NCBI GenBank assembly: GCA_018222405.1
Contig: JAAFAI010000014.1
Coordinates: 1 to 64,000, forward strand
Length of the DNA: 64,000 bases
Reading direction: 5' to 3'
Source: Gammaproteobacteria bacterium
GTDB taxonomy: Bacteria; Pseudomonadota; Gammaproteobacteria; Enterobacterales; Alteromonadaceae
Shown here: one piece after another, positions 54,110-63,749 of the stretch
How positions within the stretch are numbered: position 1 is the first letter of the stretch
Layout: each line of letters opens with the position of its first letter
Program-made: the position numbers and the translations under genes
Notes under the pieces: generated by a model
Told to the model about the DNA's origin: nothing
Databases searched by the model: none
What the model saw: only the letters and a program-made list of their open reading frames with translations

Positions 54110-54422
54110 GAAAACCTCAAAAAAACTCTGTAAAACCTTTGTGCCATGTGACACGAACTTGCTTCTTTAACTAGGGGTGACTCACGGCAAAACTATCAAA
54201 CAGGTCATACAGCGCTAACTTCTATTAGCGTTTATAACTGCGCGACGTTAGTAACGAACGAAAGCACAACTATTTAAAGAACAATACCACTATAACCACA
54301 CCCTGAGTAAATTGATACTAAAATCACCCAAACTCTTATAATTTCATTAAAAATTAATTTTAAGGTCATATTGAAATAACTGATTCGCCTGCAAAATTTG
54401 GCCATTCAGTCGGTTTCTGAAC
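54110..54422 (-). other. Leader and promoter region of the cold-shock gene
   Basis: About 310 bases between ubiB (ending 54423) and the cold-shock ATG, all read on the minus strand. A hairpin CGCTAA/TTAGCG (54213-54230) lies within it. A long structured leader is expected for cspA-type genes, but no cold box was identified with confidence. No gene is seen. Confidence 0.45.
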
Positions 54423-56054
54423 TCAGTGACGGCCCTTCCACCAGGCCACAAACCAGCACCCGCTGCCCAGTAAAGCGAGCCCGGCTGACAGGCTCCAGTG
54501 AGCCGGATACAAGGGCAGAATCGCCGCCACAATAATGAGCGTAGCGCCCACAATGCTAAAGTGCAGAGCCTTCTGAGCCCGCTTTTGTTGCTGCAATAAC
54601 GCGGCATTGGCCTGCTGCTGTTTTTCCGGGAAGTGTTTCACCTGTTTAAGCGTGTCATACAGCAAATCCGGCATATCCGGCAGCTTTTCGCTCCAGTAAG
54701 GCAAGTTAGACTTCACCTTGGAAAACATTGCTCTTATACCAATTTGCTCGCGCATCCAGTTTTCCAGGAAAGGTTTAGCGGTCTGCCATAAATCAAGCTG
54801 CGGATATAGCTGGCGGCCAAGGCCTTCTATATAAAGCAGTGTTTTTTGCAGCAACACCAATTGCGGTTGCACCACCATATTAAAACGCCGTGCGGTATTA
54901 AATAGCTGAACCAGCACATTACCAAACGAGATTTCGGCCAGCGGCTTTTGAAAAATCGGCTCGCAAACTGTGCGGATGGCCACCTCGAATTCATCGATAT
55001 TGGTATCCGAGGGTACCCAGCCAGAATCGGCATGTAATTGCGCGACTTTTCGATAGTCACGATTGAAAAACGCAATAAAGTTCTCTGCCAGGTAACGCTT
55101 GTCTTCCTGGTTGAGGGTGCCGACAATGCCAAAGTCGATCGCAATGTACTGCGGGTTTTGCGGGTTTTCCCGCGACACAAAGATATTGCCCGGATGCATG
55201 TCCGCATGGAAAAAGCTGTCGCGGAATACCTGGGTAAAGAACACCTCAACGCCCCGCTCGGCGAGAATTCGCAGATTGGTATCCTGCTCTATCAACGCTT
55301 CGATATTAGAAATAGGAATGCCGTAGATGCGCTCCATCACCAACACGTTTTTGGTACAGTAATCACTGTAAATACTGGGCACGTATAAGGCTTCGGAACC
55401 TTCAAAGTTTCGCCCTAACTGCATACCGTTTGCGGCTTCGCGATTAAGGTCGAGTTCGTCCACGATGGTTTTTTCGTACTCTTTGACCACTTCCACCGGG
55501 CGTAATCGCTTGCCATCTGGTAACCACTTCTGCAGCACTTTGGCAAAGGTTAGCATCAGCTCGGTGTCGGCTTTAATGGTTTTGCGAATATCAGGTCGCA
55601 GCACTTTTACCACTACGTCGGTATTGCAGTCTTTAAGCTTCGCCGCGTGGACCTGGGCAATACTAGCTGAGGCAAGAGGTGTTTCACTAAACTCGCTGAA
55701 AACCTGATCGAGAGAAGCAATATTCAGCGCTTTAAGAATAATGGCCTTGGCGCGCTGACTGTCAAACGGTTTTACCCGGTCCTGCAGCATAGCCAGCTCG
55801 TTGGCAATTTCCGGCGGCAGTAAATCACGCCGGGTCGACAACATCTGGCCAAATTTAATAAACACTGGTCCCAGCGCCTGTAACGCCAGGGTTAACCGCG
55901 CGCCGGCATTTTTCTCTTTGTGCTGGTTACGGATCCAAAAGATACTCATGCGCATCAGGCGCACATACCAGGGCAACCACTTGGCAGGGATGAGCTCGTC
56001 CAGACCATGTTCGAGCATGACCCGGTTAATATGGTAAATCCTCAGTAACTGCAT
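54423..56054 (-). CDS. ubiB: Ubiquinone biosynthesis protein UbiB (ADCK/ABC1 family)
   Basis: Atypical kinase-like ATPase needed for ubiquinone synthesis and lipid extraction. The family signatures are visible: KxGQ in [16 protein letters not shown] near residue 82, the alanine-rich AxAS-type loop [13 protein letters not shown] near residue 128, and catalytic segments [12 protein letters not shown] and AIDFGIVG near residue 287-310. Two C-terminal membrane helices ([20 protein letters not shown] and [14 protein letters not shown]) anchor it. Length of 543 residues matches E. coli UbiB. Third gene of ubiE-ubiJ-ubiB. Confidence 0.97.
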   Translation of the reverse strand: MQLLRIYHINRVMLEHGLDELIPAKWLPWYVRLMRMSIFWIRNQHKEKNAGARLTLALQALGPVFIKFGQMLSTRRDLLPPEIANELAMLQDRVKPFDSQRAKAIILKALNIASLDQVFSEFSETPLASASIAQVHAAKLKDCNTDVVVKVLRPDIRKTIKADTELMLTFAKVLQKWLPDGKRLRPVEVVKEYEKTIVDELDLNREAANGMQLGRNFEGSEALYVPSIYSDYCTKNVLVMERIYGIPISNIEALIEQDTNLRILAERGVEVFFTQVFRDSFFHADMHPGNIFVSRENPQNPQYIAIDFGIVGTLNQEDKRYLAENFIAFFNRDYRKVAQLHADSGWVPSDTNIDEFEVAIRTVCEPIFQKPLAEISFGNVLVQLFNTARRFNMVVQPQLVLLQKTLLYIEGLGRQLYPQLDLWQTAKPFLENWMREQIGIRAMFSKVKSNLPYWSEKLPDMPDLLYDTLKQVKHFPEKQQQANAALLQQQKRAQKALHFSIVGATLIIVAAILPLYPAHWSLSAGLALLGSGCWFVAWWKGRH

Positions 56055-56059
56055 AATTC

Positions 56060-56683
56060 CTACTGCTTGCTCCGTTCCAGTCGCTCAAGACGCGCTTCGA
56101 AACGCTCGGCATCATCACGCAGGCTGCTCACCTGATCGGAAAAATGCATCACCGCCAGTTTATGAGCTGCCAGTTGTTTTTCATCGGTAAGCGCGCTGCC
56201 CAGAATGGCCTCAGCTTTGCGACCGGCTTTATGCAACTGCGCCTGGGCTTTGGCTGCTAGCCCAAATAACTCGTGGGCGATTACATCATTGGTTCGAATG
56301 GCCAGTTGCTCTTCCAAATCAATATTTAGTGACTGTAATAAACCAGAAAACGCCTGGGCAATGGCCAGCTCACCATTCACTTCCAGCTCACCGCTTTTAA
56401 TCAACCGGGTTAACTGACTGGTGTCACGAAGGCTGGGCAGTACGCTCAAACGGGTTTTGATAATGCATTCGTTATCGCCTGCCGGACCCGGCGCGTCAGC
56501 CAGAGCCAGCACATCAACCCTGGTAGAAAACACCAATGCGAAGCGCTGCTGCACGTCGTCAAGCTCAACTATCAGTCGCTTGCCTTGCAGCTGGCTTAAC
56601 TTTGCCGCTGCGTCAGGATCAAGCGACAGCACTTTATTCAGTGCTGCTTCAATAGTGGCAGTAAACAAAGGTGCCGCGGGCAT
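56060..56683 (-). CDS. ubiJ: Ubiquinone biosynthesis accessory factor UbiJ
   Basis: Lipid-binding SCP2-domain protein that, with UbiK, organises the soluble Ubi complex. SCP2-like N-terminal part ([36 protein letters not shown]) and a helical C-terminal coiled-coil ([20 protein letters not shown]) fit E. coli UbiJ in length (about 205 residues). Its ATG overlaps the ubiE stop by one base (TAATG), and 5 bases separate it from ubiB, a tightly coupled operon. Confidence 0.95.
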   Translation of the reverse strand: MPAAPLFTATIEAALNKVLSLDPDAAAKLSQLQGKRLIVELDDVQQRFALVFSTRVDVLALADAPGPAGDNECIIKTRLSVLPSLRDTSQLTRLIKSGELEVNGELAIAQAFSGLLQSLNIDLEEQLAIRTNDVIAHELFGLAAKAQAQLHKAGRKAEAILGSALTDEKQLAAHKLAVMHFSDQVSSLRDDAERFEARLERLERSKQ

Positions 56684-57468
56684 TAAAATTTATAACCCCG
56701 GTGCAAGGCTACAATTCCACCGGTCAGATTCTGGTAATCACAGTGTTCAAAGCCCGCATTCTCAAACATGGATTTAAGCGTTTCCTGATCCGGGTGCATG
56801 CGAATCGACTCAGCCAGGTACTGGTAACTCTCGCGGTCATTGGCCACAAGTTGTCCCATAGTGGGCAGAATATTAAATGAATACCAGTCGTAGGTTTTCG
56901 ACAGCATTTCGTTGGTGGGTTTGGAAAACTCCAGCACCAACAGGCGGCCACCGGGTTTCAGAATCCGGAAGATCGAGGCCAGCGCTTTATCTTTATCGGT
57001 AACATTACGCAGGCCAAAGGCCATGGTTACCAAATCAAAATGATTATCCGGAAATGGCAGGGCTTCAGCATTCGCCTGCACATAGTCGACATTGCCAACC
57101 ACGCCTTTATCACGCAATTTGTCACGACCAACCGATAGCATGGAATGGTTAATATCCGCCAAAACCACCTGACCAGACGGGCCAACCAAACGGGAAAATT
57201 TAGCAGCCAGATCACCGGTACCACCAGCCAGATCGAGCACCTTCTGGCCACTCTTAATACCACTACAATCTATCGTATAGCGTTTCCATAAACGATGAAT
57301 GCCCATCGACATAAAGTCGTTCATGACATCGTATTTAGCTGCAACGGAATCAAAGACACCGGCTACCATAGACGCCTTTTTAGTCCGGTCGACAGTTTTA
57401 AAGCCGAAGTGCGTCGATTGTTCAGATGAGCTGGTTTCTTCGCTGTTTGGTGTTTGTTGTTCTGACAT
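56683..57468 (-). CDS. ubiE: Ubiquinone/menaquinone C-methyltransferase UbiE
   Basis: SAM-dependent C-methyltransferase in ubiquinone (and menaquinone) synthesis. SAM motif I is [15 protein letters not shown] near residue 75, with the UbiE signatures GMHRLWKR-like [12 protein letters not shown] and [19 protein letters not shown] [16 protein letters not shown]. The start is ATG 57468 ([11 protein letters not shown]), which gives a 261-residue protein; the longer frame to 57564 is unlikely, as its added residues are not family-like. First gene of the operon; gph is the next gene upstream on the same strand. Confidence 0.96.
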   Translation of the reverse strand: MSEQQTPNSEETSSSEQSTHFGFKTVDRTKKASMVAGVFDSVAAKYDVMNDFMSMGIHRLWKRYTIDCSGIKSGQKVLDLAGGTGDLAAKFSRLVGPSGQVVLADINHSMLSVGRDKLRDKGVVGNVDYVQANAEALPFPDNHFDLVTMAFGLRNVTDKDKALASIFRILKPGGRLLVLEFSKPTNEMLSKTYDWYSFNILPTMGQLVANDRESYQYLAESIRMHPDQETLKSMFENAGFEHCDYQNLTGGIVALHRGYKF

Positions 57469-57608
57469 GGGTAAGTTCTTCTTTTTAGAGTCCGGGATCT
57501 CAACACCCTGAAAGCGCGAGAAAGAATGATGAGCCGGCTGATGCAATGCGGCAAGTGTAACCAAAACCGTGGGCGCTTACCATCCTGTTCATGATGACCT
57601 GCCCGATG

Positions 57609-58289
57609 TTATTGACCAGGCGCAACAATGGCAGGTAACTCGGCCAGCGAGTTTAGCACCCTGTCCGGGTGATAAAGCTCAATGTCCTCGCCATGGTTAT
57701 ACCCGTAGGGTAACGCGAAGACCGCACAACCGGCGGCTCTCGCCGCATGAATATCGGATTTTGAATCACCAATCATCAGCGCTTGCGACGGCTTACCACC
57801 CAGTTTATCCAAGGCAAACAGCAAAGGTTCTGGGTGAGGCTTTTTACGCGCGCAGGTATCACCGCTTACCACTACCGAAAAATAATGGCTCAACCCCTTC
57901 TCTGCCAGTAAAGGCAAGGTAAATGCTTCGGCTTTGTTCGTCACGCAGGCAAGTTTATAACCGTTTGCCGTTAACCAATCCAGGGCCGGTATCACGCCCT
58001 CATAAACGGTGCTGCGTTTGGCGTTATGCACTTTATAAGCGGCCAGAAATGCCTCGTAGGCGGGGGTAAACAGACGCTCATCGGGCTGCTCCTCCATGGT
58101 GCCTGATACCGCGCGCTGCATAAGCTTCTCGATACCGTTGCCGACCCAGCAGCTCACTGCGTCTATGCCGCGGGGCGGCAAACCTACCTGCTGCATGGCT
58201 ATATCCACGCAATAGGCGAGGTCCGGCACGCTGTCGACCAGCGTGCCGTCGAGGTCAAACAAGATAAAGGGATAGTGCTTTTCTTCCAT
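57609..58289 (-). CDS. gph: Phosphoglycolate phosphatase (HAD family)
   Basis: Haloacid-dehalogenase phosphatase removing the phosphate of 2-phosphoglycolate from DNA repair or metabolism. Motif I DLDGTLVDS near residue 12, motif II in VTNKAEA, and motif III/IV KPHPEPLLFALDKL and MIGDSKSDIHAARAAG are clear. The 226-residue length fits Gph. AAGG precedes the ATG. It starts 19 bases downstream of the Tag-like glycosylase stop, and continues the opdA-tag-gph set, a plausible transcription unit. Confidence 0.93.
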   Translation of the reverse strand: MEEKHYPFILFDLDGTLVDSVPDLAYCVDIAMQQVGLPPRGIDAVSCWVGNGIEKLMQRAVSGTMEEQPDERLFTPAYEAFLAAYKVHNAKRSTVYEGVIPALDWLTANGYKLACVTNKAEAFTLPLLAEKGLSHYFSVVVSGDTCARKKPHPEPLLFALDKLGGKPSQALMIGDSKSDIHAARAAGCAVFALPYGYNHGEDIELYHPDRVLNSLAELPAIVAPGQ

Positions 58290-58308
58290 GCCAGACGACC
58301 TTGTTAAT

Positions 58309-58995
58309 TTAAACGCGGTTATCGCCGCAGCTGTAAGCCAAAATCTGACTCAGCTCCTGCAGACTACGGCCACTCTGGGCCTGCCAGTCGGCAAAGGTAT
58401 TGGCGATGGTGGTCAGGCTTTGCTTTGATGTCAGGCCGCCGCTGATCAGATCATAAGCCCGAAAATACCCTTCCACATCGCGACTCAGCAAAAATGTGTC
58501 GATCCCCAGTGCGCGCAGTGCGTAAGGACCAGTGTTGCCGCCCAATCGGGCTCCGTGCTTTTTAAGGTGAGCCCACAAGTCGATAACAGCTGCGCCGTTA
58601 AACTGACTGGCAAATTTACCGAAGCTTCCGTGCGACAAACGAATATCATTGAGCATCAGCGCGTTGTCGCGGATCGTCATCACTTTTTTAAGGTTACGTA
58701 CGATCCGTTTATCCGTGGCCCGCTGTTCGAGCATTTCATCGGACATCAACAGCAGCTTTTCAACCTCGAAGTTAAAAAACAGCGCTTCAAATTCCGGCCA
58801 CTTTTGCTCAATCACGCGCCACACAAAGCCTGACTGAAACACTTTTTTAGTAAAGGCCGAGAGCACTCTGTCGTCGCTCAACGCCTTAACGCCAGCCGGC
58901 GATAAGGGCTGACTGACCAGCGCTTCCAGCCCTCGCTCACCGCCCTTTCGTTCAGCCGCCCGGGCATAGATGGCTGCAAATGATTCCGCCGCCAT
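58309..58995 (-). CDS. DNA-3-methyladenine glycosylase I-like protein
   Basis: Related to Tag glycosylases removing 3-methyladenine from DNA. Conserved are GFVWRVIEQKWPEFEALF, IVRNLKKVMTIRDNA and the LGGNTGPYALRALGID segment near residue 155. The N-terminal Cys/His zinc ligands of E. coli Tag (CxW...YHDxEWG) and the C-terminal Cys/His pair are not seen, so it belongs to the divergent branch and its substrate is uncertain. The ATG overlaps the opdA stop by one base (TGATG), so translation is coupled. Length of 228 residues is normal. Confidence 0.82.
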   Translation of the reverse strand: MAAESFAAIYARAAERKGGERGLEALVSQPLSPAGVKALSDDRVLSAFTKKVFQSGFVWRVIEQKWPEFEALFFNFEVEKLLLMSDEMLEQRATDKRIVRNLKKVMTIRDNALMLNDIRLSHGSFGKFASQFNGAAVIDLWAHLKKHGARLGGNTGPYALRALGIDTFLLSRDVEGYFRAYDLISGGLTSKQSLTTIANTFADWQAQSGRSLQELSQILAYSCGDNRV

Positions 58996-61040
58996 CAGGC
59001 ACCTGTCGCCACTATGCCGTTATGACGAAGCAGCGCATCTACTTTAGGCTCGCGGCCTCTGAAGGCCACAAATAAATCCATTGGCTCGCGACTGCCGCCC
59101 ATTTCAAGAATATTGTGCAGGAAATCGGCGCCCGTTTGCGGATTGAAGATCCCTTCTTCCTCGAACCGGCTGAACGCATCGGCAGACAATACTTCTGCCC
59201 ATTTGTAGCTGTAGTAACCGGCTGCATAACCACCGGCAAAGATATGCCCGAAGCTGTGTTGGAAGCGATTAAACGACGGCGGCTGGAGCACAGCTACCTC
59301 GTTGCGAACCTGCGAAAGCACCTGCTGAACATCCACATGCTCGCCGTCTTCCATATGGAGCAGGAAGTCGAACAGGCTAAACTCCAGTTGACGAATCATT
59401 TGCATCGCAGCCTGATAATCCCTGGCGGCCAGCATTTTATCCAGTAATTCTTTAGGTAGCGGCTCGCCGGTTTCGTAGTGACCGGAGATAAAGCCCAGAG
59501 CTTCTTCCTGCCAGCACCAGTTTTCCAGGAACTGACTGGGTAATTCAACCGCATCCCATGGCACGCCATTAATGCCGGATACCCCTGGCACTGACATTTG
59601 CGTAAGCATGTGATGAATACCATGACCAAATTCGTGGAATAAGGTTACCACTTCATCATGGGTAAACAGGGCTGGCTTATCGCCGACCGGCCCGTTGAAG
59701 TTACAGGTGAGGTATGCCACCGGAGTTTGCAGCTCACCGGAAGCCTGAAAACGGCGCACACGGCACTCATCCATCCAGGCGCCGCCACGCTTTTTAGGAC
59801 GAGCGTAGAGGTCGAGGTAGAACTGCCCGCGCAAGGTCGCGTCTTTGTCGGTAATAGAGAACAGGCGCACATCTTTATGCCAGGTATCGGCATTTTCGAC
59901 TTCCGTAATAGTCAGGCCATAGAGTTTCTCTACCACCGTAAATAAACCGGCCAGCGCTTTGCTCTCCGGAAAATATGGCCGCAGTATTTCATCTGAAATG
60001 CTGTAGCGCTCCTGCTTCAGCTTCTCGCTGTAATAGGGTACGTCCCAGGCTTCGAGCTCGTCCATCTGATGCTTTTCAGCGGCGTACGCGCGCACTTCGG
60101 CGAGCTCTTTTTCGGCCTGAGGTTTGGATTTTGCCGCCAGGTCGCGCAGAAAGCCCACTACCTGCGAGGTTGAATTGGCCATCTTGGTAGCCAGAGAACG
60201 CTCTGCATAACTGGCAAAGCCTAATAGCGATGCGATTTCTGAACGCAGGGCGAGGGTTTCATTAATAATCGCAGTGTTATCCCACTCACCGGCATTCGGC
60301 CCCTGATCGGATGCGCGGGTTGCATAAGCACGGTACATTTCCTCGCGCAGCGCACGGTTATCAGCATACAACATCACCGGCAGGTAGCTGGGAATGTCCA
60401 GCGTGAATAACCAGCCCTGCAGATCTTTCTGATGTGCAGCCTGTTGCGCAGCAGCAAGTGCCGACTCTGGCAAACCAGCCAGTTCTGACTCGTCGGTAAT
60501 GTGTTTGGTCCAGCCCATGGTGGCATCCATCACATTATTGCTGAAAGTCGACGATAACTCAGATAAGCGTGCCTGAATCTGCGCAAAGCGCTGTTTTTTC
60601 TCGGGCGGCAGCGCCACACCAGACAAGGTGAAGTCTCGTAATGTGTTATCAATTACCTTTCGCTGCGATTCATCCAGTTGCAGATATTCATCACTGTCGC
60701 GCAGGGCCTTGTAAGCCTGGAACAACCCTTCATGTTGCCCCACCCAGGTGCCGTACTCCGACAGCAGTGGTAAACAGGCATCGTGGGCTTCACGCAACTC
60801 ATCACTGCTGACTACCGAATTCATGTGCGATACCGGCGACCAGACTTTGCCCAGCACATCGTCTGCCTCATCGATTTTGCTTACTAAATTGGCATAAGAA
60901 TAATCACCACTGGCAACCACCGCCTCGATGGTTTGCTTACAATCTTCAATTGCTTTGGTCACCGCAGGCTTCACCTGATCCGGGGTAATTTGAGAAAAAC
61001 GTGGCAGGCCATCTACCTGTTCGAGTGCAAGTGTAGTCAT
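58995..61040 (-). CDS. prlC: Oligopeptidase A (M3 family)
   Basis: Cytoplasmic zinc metallopeptidase cleaving signal-peptide fragments and other short peptides. The zinc motif HEFGHGIHHML is near residue 470, and the M3 signature continues LTQMSVPGVSGINGVPWD. The N-terminal FSQITPDQVKPAVTKAI matches OpdA/PrlC. I chose ATG 61040, which gives 681 residues, close to E. coli PrlC; the frame opens further to 61094 with residues not typical of the family. The downstream gene is coupled. The heat-shock gene terminator lies about 60 bases upstream. Confidence 0.94.
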   Translation of the reverse strand: MTTLALEQVDGLPRFSQITPDQVKPAVTKAIEDCKQTIEAVVASGDYSYANLVSKIDEADDVLGKVWSPVSHMNSVVSSDELREAHDACLPLLSEYGTWVGQHEGLFQAYKALRDSDEYLQLDESQRKVIDNTLRDFTLSGVALPPEKKQRFAQIQARLSELSSTFSNNVMDATMGWTKHITDESELAGLPESALAAAQQAAHQKDLQGWLFTLDIPSYLPVMLYADNRALREEMYRAYATRASDQGPNAGEWDNTAIINETLALRSEIASLLGFASYAERSLATKMANSTSQVVGFLRDLAAKSKPQAEKELAEVRAYAAEKHQMDELEAWDVPYYSEKLKQERYSISDEILRPYFPESKALAGLFTVVEKLYGLTITEVENADTWHKDVRLFSITDKDATLRGQFYLDLYARPKKRGGAWMDECRVRRFQASGELQTPVAYLTCNFNGPVGDKPALFTHDEVVTLFHEFGHGIHHMLTQMSVPGVSGINGVPWDAVELPSQFLENWCWQEEALGFISGHYETGEPLPKELLDKMLAARDYQAAMQMIRQLEFSLFDFLLHMEDGEHVDVQQVLSQVRNEVAVLQPPSFNRFQHSFGHIFAGGYAAGYYSYKWAEVLSADAFSRFEEEGIFNPQTGADFLHNILEMGGSREPMDLFVAFRGREPKVDALLRHNGIVATGA

Positions 61041-61098
61041 AGTCGTTATTAGGATCCGTTGCCAAATTAATATTGCTTTAGTGATGGGGTTCACAGGC

Positions 61099-61128
61099 TA
61101 AAAAAACAAGCCCCGCAGCGAGCGGGGC
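61099..61128 (-). terminator. Terminator of the small heat-shock gene
   Basis: On the minus strand GCCCCGC and GCGGGGC pair over a 5-base loop and are followed by TTGTTTTTTT, a strong intrinsic terminator. It lies 99 bases after the stop at 61227 and before the prlC start. Confidence 0.9.
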
Positions 61129-61226
61129 CTGGACTTTTTACGTGATGGATTCAATTTGGTTCAGTCAGTGGCATTTCAGGCATTAGCGCTGCAATCCGCG
61201 CGAAAATAAATGCACTGCAACCGGGC

Positions 61227-61688
61227 CTAACTGATACTGACACGCTGCGTATTATCAACCGGATTAGCCGGACGTGGGATAAGAACCCGTAACACACCAT
61301 TGTCATAGCGTGCTACCACATCAGCGTTGTCGTTAACGGCAAAGGGTAAGGCGACAACCCGCCTGAAGCTGCCACTGCGACGTTCTCTGACATGAAAGCC
61401 TTCGTCTGTTGTGGATTCCTGTTCCTGCTTACGCATACCTGAAAGCACTAAACGGTCTTGCTGAACTTCCAGATGAATCTCTTCTTTCTTCATGTCCGGC
61501 AAGTCGGCGGTTAACTCAAGGCCTTCTTTGGTTTCTTTCAAATCCAGCGCCGGCATATAACCTGTATCGCCAGCGGCGAAGCCTGCCATAGCCGGAAAAC
61601 CAGCAAAGAAATCATCAAAAACACGATCAATTTCGCCTTTTAATGCACCAGGGTGATTACGACCAAACACACTTGGAAATAAACTCAT
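61227..61688 (-). CDS. Small heat-shock protein (Hsp20/alpha-crystallin family)
   Basis: ATP-independent holdase that binds unfolding proteins. The alpha-crystallin domain runs about residues 45-140: LTADLPDMKKEEIHLEVQQ opening strand, RERRSGSFRRVVALPF, and the closing YDNGVLRVLIPRP with the conserved A-x-x-x-n-GvL motif. The C-terminal I-x-I-type anchor is replaced by RVSIS. N-terminal part (SLFPSVFGRNHPG) is short. GGAGG sits just before the ATG (AAGGAGGGGTTATG). A sigma-32-type promoter lies about 100-130 bases upstream. Confidence 0.95.
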   Translation of the reverse strand: MSLFPSVFGRNHPGALKGEIDRVFDDFFAGFPAMAGFAAGDTGYMPALDLKETKEGLELTADLPDMKKEEIHLEVQQDRLVLSGMRKQEQESTTDEGFHVRERRSGSFRRVVALPFAVNDNADVVARYDNGVLRVLIPRPANPVDNTQRVSIS

Positions 61689-61790
61689 AACCCCTCCTTA
61701 ATCGATACCGATAGTTCGCTAACCTGTCATCCGTTACCCGTCACTCCATGGCTTCTCAACCTGGGTGACTTTCTGCTTCCTGCATCATAA

Positions 61791-61819
61791 ATATGGTTGG
61801 CCGAAGTAGGGTTTTCAAG
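61791..61819 (-). promoter_or_regulatory. Heat-shock (sigma-32-type) promoter of the Hsp20 gene
   Basis: Read on the minus strand: CTTGAAA (61819-61813) and AACCATAT (61798-61791) separated by 14 bases, matching the sigma-32 consensus CTTGAAA-N11-15-CCCCATNT except for two positions. The leader to the ATG would be about 95 bases, long enough for a thermosensor hairpin over the ribosome binding site. Confidence 0.75.
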
Positions 61820-61869
61820 CTGTCACAAGGTCAGTTATTGCGCTACATCAAGCTTTTTTCGCTGCAGGA

Positions 61870-63561
61870 TTAACTCCCCTGTTGCGCCTTAAATTTTGCA
61901 TAAAAAGGTTGTCTTATCATGAGTTTTTCAAATTCCTGGCGGGAGACGGCCGGGCTGAAAATATACCCCTGGATTTTGTCGCAGCGCATGGCCTGAAGAC
62001 AGCGTAAATCCGCCTCTTCCTCAACGCCTTCAGCTACCACTTCAATACCCAGTTTCTTACAACTGACAATCAGGTTATGGATAAACTCCTGCCGATGACT
62101 ATCGGTATGCAGGTTATCTATCATTACCTTGTCGAGCTTCAGGGTATCGATGGGCAATTTAGACAGATACGAAAACGATGTAAAACCAGCGCCAAAATCA
62201 TCAACGGCCAGCCTTACTCCGAGTAACTTAAGTTGCCATAAGAGTTCTTCAAGATAGTTAGAGTTTTCAGCCAGAGCGGTTTCGGTCAGTTCGAGCTCAA
62301 TAAACGAAGGGGGCAGATAATAGTGCTGCAAACGTTCACCAATAAACTCCACAATACGCGAAGACTGTAACTGCTTGGCAGAGATGTTAATGGCAATACT
62401 GTCGAGCTCATTACTAAAACGTCTTAATTCGCTAGCGACTTTAAAGCCCTGATCCAATACCCAGTCGCCAATGGCTTCGATCTGACCATCCAGCTCCGCC
62501 AGGCGGACAAACTCTGAAGGAGGTACCCACCCCAGACTGTGATGTTGCCAGCGCAGCAGCACTTCAGCACTGTTGATCATGCCTGAGCTCAGCTGCACTT
62601 TGGGCTGGTAGGCCAGTTTAAACTCCTGGTTTCGCAAGCCACTCTGAACCTCTGCGCTCAGTTGCTGCTGACGGCGGTATTGAGTAATGGTGGAATTATC
62701 CAACTGCGAAATACTGATGCGGTGACTGTCGCGAACGATAGTATCAACCAGGCTGCTGATCAGAATATCATGGTCGAGTTGCGAATCTCTGAGGTTCCGA
62801 AATCCCACGCCCACGTGGCAAAATACTGAAACGCCTTTAATGGAAAAAGTACGCTGCAACTGCTGGCGAATCTGGCAACACAGTGAGCGGGTAATTTCGG
62901 TAGTGGATTCTTTAAGATATAGCGCAAACACTCCGGCCTGAGTGCGTTGCAACAGATGCGGCTGAGTCACCATGCTTTCCAGACGCTGGCCAATGTAGGC
63001 TTCGGTGTCCAGTGAGGCAGCTTCCCCATGGGCCAGGCTGATGTCAGAAACGTTCATGAGCTTAATCAGCACCACAGACTCAAAGTCGCGAAGATTTGGC
63101 TTTTCATTTTCGTAATTAAAGACAGCCAGTTGCTGCGCTGCAGTTTTTTGCCCTACCTCGCTGCACTGGTTAAGTACATTAACTACTTCGTTACGCAAAT
63201 CCTGGCGACTCCAGGGCTTGGTGAGATATTTTGTCAGCATCCGCTGATTGAGCAATTCCACTGCCGCCTGCAAATCGCCTTCACCGCTGAGCATAAAAAT
63301 ATGGGTATCCGGTGAATATTGATTAGCGAACCGCACCAAATCAACGCCATTCACGTCGGGCATTTTATGATCGGTAATTAACAGAGCGACATCCTGCTCG
63401 CGCAAAACAGACATGGCTTTTCGACCAGAGGTGGTTGTGGTGATGCCGCAGTTGAGATCTTTAAGTTCACGTTTGAGGGCGTTGACCACGCCTTTTTCGT
63501 CATCTACCAGCAGTAAGTTAAGCGCTTTTTCCTGACGAGCACTCTGAGTATCACGAGCCAT
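61870..63561 (-). CDS. Response regulator with degenerate GGDEF and EAL c-di-GMP phosphodiesterase domain
   Basis: Two-component output protein likely lowering c-di-GMP. Receiver domain (about 15-135): acidic pair in LLLVDDEKGV, phospho-acceptor Asp near residue 65 in LLITDHKMPD, and the conserved Lys in LTKPWS near residue 116. A linker domain (about 170-300) has lost the GGDEF signature. The EAL domain (about 310-555) shows EVLLRW in place of EALLRW, ELTETALAEN, VDDFGAGFTSFSYLSKLP, and EGVE, so the metal and catalytic residues are largely kept. AGAGG precedes the ATG. Divergent from the partial DNA-binding/receiver gene at 63750. Confidence 0.92.
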   Translation of the reverse strand: MARDTQSARQEKALNLLLVDDEKGVVNALKRELKDLNCGITTTTSGRKAMSVLREQDVALLITDHKMPDVNGVDLVRFANQYSPDTHIFMLSGEGDLQAAVELLNQRMLTKYLTKPWSRQDLRNEVVNVLNQCSEVGQKTAAQQLAVFNYENEKPNLRDFESVVLIKLMNVSDISLAHGEAASLDTEAYIGQRLESMVTQPHLLQRTQAGVFALYLKESTTEITRSLCCQIRQQLQRTFSIKGVSVFCHVGVGFRNLRDSQLDHDILISSLVDTIVRDSHRISISQLDNSTITQYRRQQQLSAEVQSGLRNQEFKLAYQPKVQLSSGMINSAEVLLRWQHHSLGWVPPSEFVRLAELDGQIEAIGDWVLDQGFKVASELRRFSNELDSIAINISAKQLQSSRIVEFIGERLQHYYLPPSFIELELTETALAENSNYLEELLWQLKLLGVRLAVDDFGAGFTSFSYLSKLPIDTLKLDKVMIDNLHTDSHRQEFIHNLIVSCKKLGIEVVAEGVEEEADLRCLQAMRCDKIQGYIFSPAVSRQEFEKLMIRQPFYAKFKAQQGS

Positions 63562-63749
63562 GCTATCTACCTCTTTTATGATAACAACAATCCGATATGC
63601 GACTCCCTGCAGACAGACATTTCATTTCGTTATCACAAATTAGCACAATGTCACTATTGTCGCAAATTATACATAATGCTTAATTGCCATATTTTACTAA
63701 CAATGCTATAAATGTTTCTCGATGAAAACTTAAGCAACGAGGATCAACT

